Shown piece by piece: positions 11,960 to 24,560 of a stretch of DNA of 64,000 bases. The notes beneath the pieces are model-generated. The model had not been told where the DNA came from and did no database searches. It saw only the letters and a program-made list of their open reading frames with translations. The DNA lies in contig JBITNC010000001.1 in assembly GCA_050084985.1 (NCBI GenBank), positions 92,628,001 to 92,692,000 of the forward strand, in the 5' to 3' direction. The position numbers were made by a program, and so were the translations under genes. The DNA is from Nageia nagi. Taxonomy: Eukaryota; Pinophyta. The first letter of the stretch is position 1. Each line of letters starts with the position of its first letter.

Positions 11960-12745
11960 CATAAGTTTCCTAATCAAACTCCTTAGGAGGTGTGGTCATG
12001 AATATGCATATCAATATAATAACCTCTTTACTAATAGTAATATGAAATGGAATTCCATAACATAATTGATATTTTACACATACGATTGAGCCCATTTCTT
12101 CAGAGAAAACATATTCAAATGGAATCCAATTAATATATCCACATGCTTTCATCTTTGAAAGTGTGTCAATACCTTTCATCATTCAAATATGACTTTTGTA
12201 TTATTTATTGATGTTTATATTGACTAATTTTTTAATTATATTTTATCTAAACATGCTCCTAAAATCATTAACCCTTAATGAGAATACATCTCTTCCATTA
12301 ACATCATAAAACCCCTTATTTTTTGTTATAGGCATGAGCCAACAATGTTATTACATCACTTAAAATTTCACCCTAGGGTATACTAATTTTCTAATATTAG
12401 TATTTTGTCTATTGCAGATAGATCTTCCTTTCACATAGTCTACATTTGAAGTATTATAGAGTCTCAATAGCATTCTCATATTGTATTCAAAGGGTTCTTG
12501 CATATTATTGTAGCTACTATCAGTAAATTCAAAAAACCAATCCTCTTCTTATTCACTAGTTGTATCTTCTATTGTGGGGTTTGCCTCTTTCTTTTTTAAT
12601 GGTTTTTATAACCACTTAATGACATCCTAAGTCTTAACTAGTTTACCCTTTTCTATTTTCAAGTAGCACTTTGAACCATAATATAACTAAGATTTTATCA
12701 CCTATTGTATTTAGGGTTTTTTTTTTCTTTTTGGGAGCCATATTG
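11960..12745 (-). pseudogene. Unrecognised coding-like remnant
   Basis: On the minus strand a possible start MAPKKKK near 12740 is followed by broken frames. One holds TTSEEEDWFFEFTDSSYN-like acidic sequence (with one stop) and YNMRMLLRLYNTSN; the last is a 70-codon open frame (12182-11970) containing MKGIDTLSKMKACGYINWIP. Residue composition looks protein-like rather than random AT-rich translation, but I do not recognise a family. It could be the leading ORF of another decayed element. Confidence 0.3.
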
Positions 12746-13224
12746 TTTATATTTGGTGAAATTTATCTTCAAAATCCTAGGTTTCATAAATAAGGATTTC
12801 AATTAACTTTAGAATTAAATAGTAGGAAATAAAATTAATTTGATCTTATAACCTTCCTTTTTGAAACCCATCTTCAAGTTAAATCCTAATCCTATTTTGA
12901 ATAAATCCCTAACCTTGATTTAAAACTTAAAACTGTAACTTTGATTGGAAATTTAAAACTATTGAGGAAGAGAATTTAAAATTTAACTCTAACTTGGTGT
13001 ACATAACTTGTCAATATATCAATCCTTGAACACAATTTTGATAAGCCTAAATCCCTCTTGTTTTGTTTGATTTTCTCCTTGTTTGTTTGACTTGCCCCAT
13101 AATCATTTTAATTGCCTTGCTATGTAAAAATAGATTCTTTAACCCTTTAAATAGGTGCTTGACAATCTTCTAGTAATGCATGCCTTTATGTTTTTTTTTT
13201 AAATAAACCTTGATTATATACACC
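12746..13224. other. AT-rich spacer, nothing recognised
   Basis: No gene or repeat structure seen. Confidence 0.4.
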
Positions 13225-13510
13225 TAAGTTTTTAGCTTTATATGCCAAAACATTACTTATATATGCCTAGTATTTATAATATACACCCAAATTTTGTAAT
13301 ATATTCCTAGGATTTATAATATACATTATAGGGCAACATTATCAGTGATTTACAATATATGCCCAAGATTTATAATATATAACCAAATTTATAGTATATG
13401 CCTAAATTTAGAATATATGCCTAAAATTAATAATATACACCTAGGATTTATAATATACATTGTATACTAACATTATTAGTTAGTTATAATATACATAAAG
13501 GATTTATAAA
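13225..13510. repeat. Degenerate AT-rich array with TATATGCCCAA core
   Basis: Many imperfect units of about 20-25 bp built on TTATAATATATGCCCAAAAT or variants (TGCCTA, CACCTA). The same core recurs at 14585-14725 and, in both orientations, at 29800-30560. Confidence 0.7.
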
Positions 13511-13539
13511 TACCAGGATTATTATAATTACATAAGATT

Positions 13540-13800
13540 AATACAGTGGTCGATATTATCATATGATTAACCTTTTACATTGTAGGCTAACACACTCCAT
13601 TATAGAATAATACACTTGATTTTAGACCAACACACTACATTGTAGACTAACGCACTCATATTTAGGTTGTTATTTTCATATGGAAAACCTTTTACCTTAT
13701 AGTTTGACACACTCCATTGTAGGTCGATATTGTCATATGGGAAATATTTTACCTTGTAGGTCAACACAATTGATTAAGGTTCAAACACTAATGTAGGCCA
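13540..13800. repeat. Imperfect repeat with ACATTGTAGGCTAACACACT core
   Basis: Variants of the core (TTGTAGACTAACGCACTC, TTGTAGGTCAACACAA) recur about six times, together with a longer unit containing TATTGTCATATGGGAAA. Adjacent to the TATGCCC array and probably part of the same repetitive unit. Confidence 0.55.
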
Positions 13801-13859
13801 AAATTATCTTAAATAAATTGATAGGGTATAGTTCGGTACCAATAGGAATACCATGTTTC

Positions 13860-14925
13860 TATACATTATTTTAGAGATCTAAAAATTTGCACTATAACAT
13901 TTCATGGATTCTTTTATTAGGTATCCTATTATTTTTTTGTTATGAAACTATTATCTAATTTTTCCAATGTGAAGTGAATAACACTAGAGTAATATGAGAA
14001 TTGAGGTTTCTACTTAGAATCCTTCTTTATTTTCTCTTTATAAAAATTATTTAGTAATTATTTTCTCACAAATGAAACTTTACCAATTATAAATGGTAGG
14101 ATTCATTCTATTTAGTTCATATATCAAGAAACAAGTGATGTTTGAGACTATGTTGAGGTGTATGGATCACATTATGATTCGTAATAAGTTTACATAGTCC
14201 ATGGCGCATCTCCTTAATGAAAATTTATTTATAGAGGGAGGGTTACCTTTTTTTAGTAAGTCTTGGTATTCACTTCACAGGGATACATTAATCACTACCC
14301 TAAGAATATTTTTAAAGTCTAATAATTTCTTCTCTTTTGTGCTTAGTTCAAATATTCTTGATAATAATGATAGTTTTAGGGAAAAAAAACTTATTTCTTT
14401 TGTATATTTAAAATACATACAATTTCAAGAATAAGACCTTATCAAGCATAATAGTAAATCAAAAGAAAATATGACCTTAGGGTAAACTATTTTTCCTATA
14501 TCCATATTAAATCTATTGTTACTTGTAGGGGGAAGTGTAGAGTACCTCTTTAATATTTTATAGAGTCCTATCATTATATTCAAAATTTACTTATATATGC
14601 CCAAATTTTGCTTTATATACATACAATATTTAATTATATATGCCCAATACTTAATTATGCATGCCCAAACTTTAGTTATGTATGCCCAAATTTTAATTAC
14701 ATATGCCCCTATTTTATTATGATAAACCCATAATATAATTTAATGAAGTGGAATAAAAAAATATTAGTGATGATTTAGTTTTAAATATTTGTTCCTTTTC
14801 TCAAAAATAATTTTATTTATTCTTTTCTATATGCTTTATGTTGTATGTTATATGAGATTTAAATCATTGATATCATTTTACGTACATTATTTTAGAGATC
14901 TAAAAATTTGCATTGTAACATTTTT
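13860..14925. repeat. 44-bp direct repeat flanking a 1-kb segment
   Basis: TACATTATTTTAGAGATCTA and the bases after it (…AAATTTGCA.T.TAACATTT) occur at about 13861-13905 and again at about 14882-14926, about 1.02 kb apart. The segment between them holds a second TATGCCC array. The repeat may be the ends of an unrecognised small element or of a larger tandem unit. Confidence 0.6.
14585..14725. repeat. TATGCCCAA array, second patch
   Basis: Six or so units of TTATATATGCCCAAATTTT type with a period of 22-24 bp, merging into ordinary AT-rich DNA. Confidence 0.7.
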
Positions 14926-15499
14926 AGGAAACATAAATATAAGCAAAAAATAATGAAAAATGTATATATCTCTAGGTTTATTAACATATCCAAAAATATA
15001 CATAAAATGTATTAACAAATATACATAAATGTATCAAAAATGTACATAAATCTATCCAACATAAGTATACATACATACATACAGATATATATATATATAT
15101 ATATATATCCAAAATCCCTATCAAACCTACACATCAAATAGCAATATTAGAATTGTGTAATAGAAATAAGTACAATAACTTGCACATATAATTAATTAAA
15201 ATCTATCAAAAAAAAACTTCATACCTTTACAACATATCTTATTAGCATCATACAAGTCCTTTTTTCCTATTTTGTGTGATAGAAACATTAGAATAATACC
15301 AACATTCCCTCAACTTTTCATCTTTTTGACATTTGGAGGAGTTATCCCAATTTCTAGTCTAAATCTAGAGATATGGCATAGAGTCTTCTTCTTGTCTCCT
15401 CTTCTTATAGGCTTCTTTGCTTGTTTTTTTGTACATTTCTTTGATTGTTCTTTTTTTGTAGGTTTTTTTCTCCATCATGTTCCTGCATGAGAAAATGCT
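14926..15499. other. AT-rich spacer with a TA microsatellite
   Basis: Contains a short (TACA/TA)n run at about 15070-15110. The stretch from 15250 may be the broken 3' end of the coding remnant that follows on the minus strand. Confidence 0.5.
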
Positions 15500-16085
15500 A
15501 CAAATTTTGGAAAATAGGATTTATAAAATATCAAGGATTATGTACAAGACCTTGTACATTGTATCCTCTAGGATGTTGTGTTATAATATTTACAACAATC
15601 ATTACCTCTACATGTAATATTCTAGGGTTGCTTAGAATTTTTCTTTTTGTATTCTCCCATATTCCCTTCTATTTGTCAAATTTTAAAACATATGCATTTT
15701 TGCATCCATCAAATATTATAATACCAAGGGTATCAATATTTTATTTTGCATTTGATTCAATCTTAATAATATATAAATGGTTGTTTCATGCAACTATATT
15801 AATAACCGGTGCATTTGATACCTCATCTCATATTTTTTCAAATTTTATTTTGTATTCTACTAGGAATCTTACCAAGACCTTTGGCTTAAATAAACCATAT
15901 TTGGATTTTTCTAAGTCTATAATAAAAGTTCTTAACTTCAAATCTAGAAATGAATCCAAAATATCCTTTTTGAAATTTTTTTTAAAGTATTTAATTTCCT
16001 TCAATATTTTCCATAATGGACATCCTTTTTTTATTAATTCATCAAATTCTATTTTGTCAGACCTACTAGGGTTTGAATGTAACTA
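15500..16085 (-). pseudogene. Unrecognised coding remnant, minus strand
   Basis: Read from 16085 leftwards, one frame continues for about 190 codons with only four or five stops. It contains FDELIKKGCPLWKILKEI, then ILDSFLDLKLRTFIIDLEK, KPKVLVRFLVEYKIKFEK, and NAPVINIVA. The plus-strand 213-codon frame over the same bases is dominated by F/I/L/S/N, as expected of the antisense of a Lys/Glu-rich protein, so I prefer the minus strand. Family unknown; no PMD, RT or transposase motif seen. Confidence 0.4.
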
Positions 16086-16429
16086 ATGAGTGATGATTAC
16101 AACATTAACTAAAAAAGCACCAAACCCTTAAACACAAATACTTAGTTATTACATTTATGCAAAAATAGGAATTTGTATGTAATGATAATATTTTATCCCT
16201 ACTCATAAATTCATCCTTTTCCCAAATTATCATACCAGCTCCACTGTAATAAATATTATTAGGTTATTTCTATAACTATTGCATATTTTATTTATAGACA
16301 TTAAGAAAAAAAGAACTAGATATGGTGTTATATTTCACCTATTTATAATAACATCTTTGGTATTATCAATTTTGATTAAAATAACATTATTAAAAAAAAG
16401 AAACATTATAGGATCACATGTTCACCTTC

Positions 16430-17750
16430 TCCTTTTTCTTATCTTCTTTTGCTTCTTTTTGTTTTTCCTCTAACTTTTGTGTATCTTCATCTACATGTTC
16501 TTTTATTCCCTCCTTAGTCTACATGAGAGAAAAAATAAAAATTGAAGTATTGAAAAAGATAACAATTTCTTTTTATTTATAGTTAATATCATTTGGAGTC
16601 ATTGTTACGCACATTTTGCTTATGATATGCTTGACACTAGTTTTTACAGACTCACTTTCTCCTTTTTTCTTTCTTTTGCTCCTTTTGTTTTCTCTTGTGA
16701 AGTTTAACTATGTTGTTATGTACAATCCATTCCATCTATAACATCATGTTGTGTGGACACTACTCATTTTTTTGCATCTTTATGCACTTCATATTTCATT
16801 CCATCCTTTGGATGTACATGCAAAAAATGAAGATTACAACAAAAATCTTAGGAAAAAACTTTTAAACTATAATGGAACAAAGGATCAACATAAGTAACAC
16901 TTGTTCACTTGCAAATGAAATGATGCACTTTTGTAAGGAATTTCTAATAATGTCATTTTCCATATCACAAAGCTCCTAACAACATCTCTGATTAGTTCAG
17001 CATCTACAAGGAGATGGTAGCTAGTAATAGTCACAATAAGATTCCTTCACTTGTATTGAAACATGTCCTTATCCAATCATGACAATATGTAAATACCCAT
17101 ATTTATCGTTATTGAGCACAATATTGGACCCAACTAGTTGACCTTTAGGAGTATGAAGAAGCACTTCATTTTTTAATTTCCTTAATGGAAAATCCAAACT
17201 GCATGTAGTTATCATTTGTTGCTCTATTACTATCATGCACAATCTACATATCACAATGGTTTAGAGGCCATAAAGTATTTTTCAAAAAATTTAATTTAAT
17301 ACTCAAGTATATTTTTATGATAAATAATTGAATTACATATTACACCATATAGAATTAAAAATAATCCATTACATCTTCATCATCCTTCATTGGAACATCC
17401 TAATCTTGGGACCCTTGCTCTTTTTTCAAATCTTTTAAGACATCATGTATAACAATGTGTGTTTTTGAAGTACTATTTTCATGCACATTTTTTATAATTG
17501 GTTGATCTACATTTTACACAACACCAATTCCCACTATCTCCTTTAAAGTCAAACAAGAATGTGATTTTACGCACTCTCTTTTGATACAATAAACTATAAA
17601 ATCACAGATATTTTCATTGAAATATTACTTTTCTACCAGTCTATAATGTTGAGTATTATGTTGTTTATGAAGTGCCTTATTTATATCCTTCTTTTCAATT
17701 ACATATATATCTTTAGAGTATGCAAATGACTTAGGGTGTTATTGGTTAGC
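16430..17750 (-). pseudogene. Scattered coding-like pieces, minus strand
   Basis: Three pieces on the minus strand look protein-like: KEHVDEDTQKLEEKQKEAKE with a following Lys-rich tail (about 16530-16425); LDFPLRKLKNEVLLHTPKGQ (17254-17069 frame); and an acidic piece with THIVIHDVLKDLKKEQGSQD (about 17460-17390), followed by a stop and then VPMKDDEDVMDYF (to about 17357). They may be exons or fragments of the same unrecognised gene as the remnant at 15500-16085. Confidence 0.3.
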
Positions 17751-18512
17751 TTTCTACCTCTTTTTAGATCAGGAATTAGTGAAGAACCTTCATCATATTG
17801 ACTAATATGCATGTTTGATCTACTTTATTGCCCTCTCTAACTCCATTGAAGTTTGTACAATTTCCAAGGTAGTAGAAGCATTATATCCTCTCAACCTTCC
17901 TTGTACCTTACCATTCTCATTTCACACCATCTATGAAAATCTCTCTAGGATCATAAACTCATTATACTAGCCTTAACTCTTCTTTGGTAAGTTTTAAGTG
18001 GACTTATGTGTTAGCATGTTAGAAGTAAATGAGGTCAAACAATAAAACATTAAATATTCTATATGCCCAACAAGAAATCCAAAAACACCAAGCATTGAAA
18101 TCTAAATGCTCCTTCCACCAATGTCTTGTTAAGATTGGTTCCTTATCTAATTTGTACCTACAAAATAGAAACTCATTATTATAATAAGTACTATTCATGA
18201 GAAACATTTCAAAAAAATACTATAAAGCATCTATAATTAGACAACAAAAAGAAAATATCATTTCAATTATAATATATATGTCTAGCAACAAAATCAATTC
18301 CTATAAAATTGAAAATATATGGATAATGATGAAACATATAAGCATCTAAAACTACTTGGATCCAGTTGGATTATGGTTAATAAGCAAGTTCATACTTATT
18401 TTTGTGGAAGATAGATCATAATCTAGAATATATAAAATATATTAAGAGTTGAAAAGATTGTCTCAAATGATGAAATTAGTAGGATATGATTCTAATACAA
18501 GATTATCTTAGC
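17751..18512. other. Flank of element B, nothing recognised
   Basis: No gene or clear repeat seen up to the left LTR of B. Confidence 0.4.
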
Positions 18513-19244
18513 TGTTAACACCTAAAGAGGAATTTTAATTTAATTAAAATACCCTTCTAGGTATTTGAAATTATTAATTTAATTTATTAAATAAATGATA
18601 TTTTAAATGTGCACTCTCATATACCTTTATGCTTTGAGGTAATAGGTTGGCTCTATATCTCAATAAGCCTAAGGAGGAGCCTTACCTCTAGACATGTTTC
18701 TTATAAAGGTGGAGGGGTTATGCACGATCAAAGATATGACATGACATGACATAATTTTTAATCCATGATAGCTAGAAATATACTTTTGTCATTCTTAACC
18801 ATTGTTTCTCAACCCTACCTATAGTTTTCTGGATTTTATTATAGTCTAAGCTTTGCATTCCAATTATATTCCATTGATTCACAAGCAAGATTATGTGCAT
18901 AGAAGGTGAGATGATGACATTGAGTGTAAGGGTGAGGTATTCTAGAATGGTAGTCAAGCAACAATGTTGGATTCCTAGCATAAATGCTAGGTTGAGGTTG
19001 GATTCATGGATTCATCTTTCTAATATGATCATAAATCATCTACTTTCAATTGGATATCACCTTTGATCATCATCATAGGTAAAGTATAAGTTTGTATCTT
19101 TTGTAAATCTAGTTTCGATAGGTCAAGGTCAATCAGGTCATTATCCTCTTTTATAATGTCATCAAGTTTTTGTTATTTCATGGTTAATTGATTAAATTGA
19201 ATATTATATAAATAATCCTAATTATTATTATTTGTATTATAATA
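18513..19244 (+). repeat. 5' LTR of element B
   Basis: Starts TGTTAACACCTAAAGAGG. It aligns over its whole length with 27688-28413, for example CTTATAAAGGTGGAGGGGTT and GCTAGGTTGAGGT in both. The right edge near ATAATA is approximate. Confidence 0.85.
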
Positions 19245-19351
19245 ATTGATGAACCTAACTTATTTTTAATATATCACTGTATCCATCACTAGTTGCATCA
19301 AAACCCTAGGATTTTGGATAGGGCTAATCTTTCATTTCAAGTGTTTTAAAA

Positions 19352-20100
19352 ATGGATACACCTATTGCTTCATATAATAAAAACCCTAAGTTTCTTATTA
19401 TACAACCAAAAAATACTAGGATACATAATAATTATGCTAATACACCAAGAAGATAAAGTGAAAGAGTATAGATACTACACATAAATGATGAATATGATAG
19501 TGCTCTAAAATATTGAAACCATTCAGTTGAAAAAGAAGTAGAAAATAATCAAGGAAAACCTGATGAACTCAAATCTAATGCATTAGAGGTACTCACTAAA
19601 ATCTTGTATATTCCATAAGGTAGAAAATTTTTATCTTTAAAAGAATGTCTTCCTTTCCTTATTCAAACTTGGTAAGAAGTTGATATAGAAGTCAATCACC
19701 TCCTAGGATTTACCCTATATACCAATCCTAATTATACTAAACAAAAGAAAATAATCTAAAGACTTAACAACATATGATATTAACCCCTTATAGATAAACC
19801 TATAAGTATTTTGAACCTTTGCAAATCACTTTGTTACAATGTTTTATCCCTAAGACTATTTTCAAACCTTAAATTCTAAACTAGACCCTTAGTAATCCAT
19901 AGACAGTGATGTCATTAGATCTAGCATTGCATCTATTATCTTATTAGAATCTAGACCAATTTTTTTTATGATCCTAGGGCTTCTATCATTCAACGAGTAT
20001 TTTTTGCATGTGATAAAGAATTAGAAGACAACATTGATGAGGAAGAGTTAGTTGATATCTCAGAAGATGAAGAACCTTAAATACCAGCCATCCTTGAATC
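19352..20100 (+). pseudogene. N-terminal gag-region ORF remnant of element B
   Basis: Begins ATG at about 19352 with MDTPIASYNKNPKFLIIQP and continues in broken frames. Pieces such as ALEVLTKILYIP, LSLKECLPFLIQTW and an acidic DNIDEEELVDISEDEEP near 20030-20080 look protein-like. Position just after the 5' LTR and before the gag core suggests the gag N-terminus or a separate leading ORF. Many stops. Confidence 0.45.
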
Positions 20101-20133
20101 TTAGATGGATGTGTTAGAATTTATAATGAATAT

Positions 20134-20570
20134 TGTGTAATATTTATCTTTAATGTAAATTCACTTATTGCTTAAAGTATCTTTAGAAACCTTAAATCAT
20201 TAAGGGAATAAATATGAAAAACTCTTTAACCTTACCCTTGGGTAAAAGGGAGATTAAAGAGCAGGTTTCATCTTATAAATATAGAGGTACCCCCTCTCAT
20301 AATGTTTCTTGGAAGTAAGCTATGTTATAGGTTTAGGGTTTGGAGAGATAGAAAGAGATTCTATAAGATATTTCCTTGAGAATAAGAATATCTTGGTTAG
20401 TTTATGTACTCCCAAGGAGGGAGGAACCACTTTATATATTTTGTTCTTTGTGAGGTTGGCTTGTGTTATTATGCTATTGTGTTGATGTTGTGAGTGCCTT
20501 CTTGATATCATCATAGATTAGAAATTAATTCAAAAATAGTTTATTTAATTAGGATGAAACTAATTCAACA
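20134..20570 (+). repeat. Candidate inserted LTR (copia-like) inside element B
   Basis: About 440 bp starting near TGTGTAATATT and ending AATTCAACA. It has a TATA-like CTTATAAATATAGAGG at about 20272 and is followed by ATTTGGTATGAAAAG, which resembles a decayed initiator-tRNA primer site (TTTGGTATCAGAGC). It separates two gag-region remnants of B. No convincing target duplication; the call is tentative. Confidence 0.3.
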
Positions 20571-20939
20571 ATATTATTTGGTATGAAAAGAAAACTTGAT
20601 TAATCCGATGCAAATTTTGATATCTTAAGGAAATAATTGAATTTTTTGAAGCTCAATAGGGAGTATGTAACTGCTTCACTAGATATTAGTAGGTTTAGTA
20701 AAGAAAAAATATATAGATATTAGTAGACCACTACAACAAGTAGCTCTAAATTATGCACTTCAATAACTATTGTATTTAAAGTAATAGAAAGATTCCATTA
20801 TGTCTTGCATCAACAAGTTTGCACCTATGGTTTTAAGAGGTAGTGAGAACCCCTTTTGTTATAGCATCCTCTAGAAAATTTATAACAAATAGGTAACATT
20901 TATTATGTTTGATGACCATTTTGATATTAGAATACATTT

Positions 20940-21780
20940 TCAAATATAACACTTAGATGTTATTTCATTTAAAAATGATGATGATTTATTGCTAAATTGT
21001 TCCCTCTTAGTTTAAAATATGAATCATTCTTATGGTTTACTAATCTACCTAATGAAAGTATTACATATTTTGATGATGTTTTTAAGGCATATTTTGATCA
21101 CTATAACTTGTTTATAACCCAAAAACCATCTCCCTTAGACATGTATACCCTAAAAAAAAAAGCAAGGTCAACTTGTCAATGATTTCATTATTGAGTGATC
21201 TAAAGTACCTAACCTAGTCCAAATTCTTATTAAAGAAAAGAAGTATATCCTTTTTTGAGCCTTAATTTCATCTTTTATATGTGACTTTTTATATTTTTAG
21301 GATTATCCTTATAAAAGGTTAATATATGAAATGATTAGTAAAGAAGTCTTTCACAAAGCCTTCAATGAACCCTTAGCTCACATGAAGCCAACTTCAGTCC
21401 AAAAACCTATTTTTCTTAATAAACCTAGAAATATCCATAAAAATGTTCCTAAAATCAAAATTATTGCTTGAGTCAACCATGATGATATAGAAGTTTGGAA
21501 ACCTAGGAGTTCAAGTAGATAGAATACTAAATTCCATGAAAATATCAATGAGGTATTAGATTCCTTAGTAGCCATAAACTTAGTCTACTACCTAGCAATG
21601 AAAGAGCCCCCTATAATTAAACCTCTAGGTTACCAAGCACACCTCTTTTGTAATTTCCATAAAGGAGCCGATCATGCCACAAAAGAGTGCTTTCATCTCA
21701 AAAATATAATCCAAAACTTGCATGATGAAGGTAAGTTTAAATTTGACCATGAAGTTTTATATGAGATTTTTCTATAGCAT
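20940..21780 (+). pseudogene. gag: gag core and zinc knuckle remnant of element B
   Basis: The open piece at 20997-21182 reads LWFTNLPNESITYFDDVFKA, the Retrotrans_gag core (compare WYNNLP...F in A and C). It is broken by a frameshift at a run of ten A's (21154-21163). Downstream in another frame, with stops, comes the nucleocapsid knuckle C-X2-H-X4-H-X4-C (TGT 21649 to TGC 21688), followed by FHLKNIIQNLHDEGKFKF. This tail is like the post-knuckle KNVVQDLIENG of element A. No aspartic protease was recognised after it. Confidence 0.75.
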
Positions 21781-22690
21781 AGGGCTAAAGCAATATAGGA
21801 TATACTAGTACATCCCAAAAATTAAAGGTTAAGAATTTTAAACAATCTATTTCCATAATTCAAGAAGGAAAAGCTTGATGATGATGAAAAGAAATTGCAA
21901 ACTAACAATGTGAGTATCCATCAACCATAACCATAGTAGCAAGTGCAAAAACTATCAGTTCCATGTATGGTTCTTAATGTTTGTGGTGTTTGGGCTATTC
22001 TATAAATTATTTCCTTGTATTTTTATTTTTTATGTTTCTTTTTTGTTATTTTGTACAAATGTTTATTGTTGTGTTTGAAGCTTGCTTGTCTCCTCCTTTT
22101 GTATTTGAGTGACGGTTTTAGAATCTAGCATTGTTGCTCCATTCCTAGTCCAAAATAGCAAAAACTTTTGTTATCATATTTACAAATATGTATTTTTATT
22201 TACAAAAATATGTGTACTTAGTAAAATTATTTCATTAAATTGGAAAATGTTAATAAATTATTTCTTTTCATTTATCATATTTTGGGCCTCTTAATTTTCT
22301 ATCAATTAGGCCAATCCTTAAACTATTGTTCTTTCTAGTTAACATCTCTCTTCCTTATCTGAGCATTGTCACTAGATTTTAGCATTTTCACTCTATATTA
22401 CTTATTGTTCATATTTTTGTTTTAGTTTTACAAAATTAGTATATGTTCAACTTTGTTACTTTTTTGCCTCATTAAATTATTTACATTTAGATGAATTTGT
22501 ACACTTGTTTACACTTTAATTAAATTATTTCAATTTAGTAAAAATTCATTTTAAAAACAAAGTAAATAATAAAAAATTCATGCATGAAAATAAAAACACA
22601 TAAAAATAGTCCAAAAAAGGTCATATTTCATATGTATAAGTCCATAATGAGTACAACAAACCATAGGTCATCAATTCAAACTAGTTTCCT
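21781..22690. other. Non-coding region between gag and antisense PMD in B
   Basis: T-rich, no coding remnant recognised. Confidence 0.4.
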
Positions 22691-22694
22691 CCAT

Positions 22695-24560
22695 GGAAAA
22701 TTTGACTAATGAATGCATATTGGGTCCTACTCCTACTCCTATACCTATACCATTAGATAAATAGCAATTATTGTCTTCCTAAATTGTACGATTTGGCTAT
22801 CCTTTACCATGACTAGATCTTGGAGCCTCTTTAGCTTCTGCTGATGCATAACATTGGGTAGAGAATGAAGAGTCTCTATCTTTCCCTATAGTACTTTTAT
22901 TTGATTATCTTTATCCTTAAGCTTCACTTGTAGGCTTTATACCTACTCCTATAGCATTATTAAATGAGCCTCTAAACTTGTATCATAATAAAAATGATAG
23001 TCAATTTTCTTTCCTAAAGTAGTAAATTGCCAATATCCTTAGATTTTTGCTAGCTATACCTGAGATATTTATTGAGGAGGTAGTATCTCATGATGAGTAT
23101 GGCATGAATGAATTAATTGGTCATGTAGGTGGTATATGATCACCAACATCCATGGGCTCCTCTCCCATCACATCCTTATCCTCCTCTCCCTCTACCTCAT
23201 CATCCTTGAGGACTAGTGGGTTGGGCCTCACCAAGTCCCACCATCACTAATACTTTGAAGTATGTTGATGATTGGGGTACGCACCTTGGGGGTATGGTCC
23301 TTTGGTGCATCCCAATCCATGCTTTACACTAGCATAACCAATAACCCTAATGCAATGGTATGATACCTATAGTATCAGTCCACAATCGACCATCCTCTTA
23401 ACATAGTTACATCTTTAATCAAGTTAAACTACTGTAATACCCTATTCAGTTGATAGAACACAATCACTTATTGATGAGCTTGGATGTTGCATGGAGTCAT
23501 AATCCATGATAGCTCATTAATAGAATCCTCCCATATAAGTTAAATTATGGATCCCAAATTAGATCATCCTCATTCAACAAGTCTAGCATCCTCTAGCACT
23601 ACTTAACTCCCTATGTCATCCCAATTCATTATGTCATATGCCATCAAAACCAATGGGGCATATATGCCCATATCACTTAGGTAGGTAGGTATGAGTTATG
23701 CTGATGTGATCATATTCCTAGGCCTATAGAATAAATGAGTGGACCACTATCCTACCTTCCTTCTTCATAGAAATAAAACTATGAAGATCCTTGTATAGCA
23801 TGACCAATATGCAAGGCACCTATGTGTATTTCTCCTCATGAATGTACATCCCTTGCACTATAGGAATGAAGCCAATGTGAAAGAACTCATGGTTCTTATA
23901 GCTACACATAATGGTATTAATAAGAAACCTATATAGAGTCTAAAATATCATGTAAAATCTATGTCCTCTAGGGACATGTACATGATATCATGAAAGGGTT
24001 CATCCTTCCTCTTCTGTTAGTAATCTTGTATGCTTGTAATTCACTAGCAATACTCCTCCATCTCTCCCATAGAGAGATTCACCCTTTGAATTAGTGTACC
24101 CTTCATGGGTACTCACAAGATGCAAAGAATATCAACTAAGGTGATGATCATGTCACCCATTGGTAATTGGAACATGTAGGTGTCATTGTACCAATGCTCC
24201 ATGATGGAATTCAAGAAGTATATCTCACATGGGATGTGCACAATTCCCCTCATGTGACTCAATATAGAAAACTCTAACTATCCCTCTCCTTTATAGTCAA
24301 GATAAAGTCTGTAGCCATGTCCATATCTAGAATCCATGGCTTGCACCTCATCAAGTAGGCTTGATCCTGCATCCAAGTCAAAACATGAAAAAATGTATAA
24401 GTAATCAGGTATGAAATTTAAAAAAAAATGATATTTAAAAATATAGTTTATGGTCAAAATTAACATGGTTAATGATGAGTTATTCAAAATTCTAATTGTA
24501 AAAATGTCTAAATATTTGTACAGATGTTGTTTCATGTGTTTTCTAGAATTTCTCATCCCA
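22695..24560 (-). pseudogene. Antisense plant mobile domain (PMD) pseudogene in element B
   Basis: Minus strand, opposite to gag. From about 24370 the frame reads AGSSLLDEVQAMDSRYGHGY, then, across a stop, GIVHIPCEIYFLNSIMEHWY and NDTYMFQLPMGDMIITLVDI. This is the core PMD pattern of Trp, Thr-x-x-F-x-L-P-x-G-(D/E)-M and a following hydrophobic helix. Further on (about 23440) RVLQ.FNLIKDV matches the RQFG..DI motif seen in element A. Several stops. The 92-codon frame upstream (24556-24278) includes the start of the domain only at its end; its AT-rich first half is probably not coding. A possible splice acceptor TTGGATGCAG precedes GATCAAGCC. Confidence 0.7.

Noticed and set aside
15272-16086. 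213-codon plus-strand frame rich in F, I, L and S, looking like a membrane protein
   Set aside because: Composition fits the antisense of a Lys/Glu/Asp-rich frame on the minus strand, which has protein-like segments. No start context or family.
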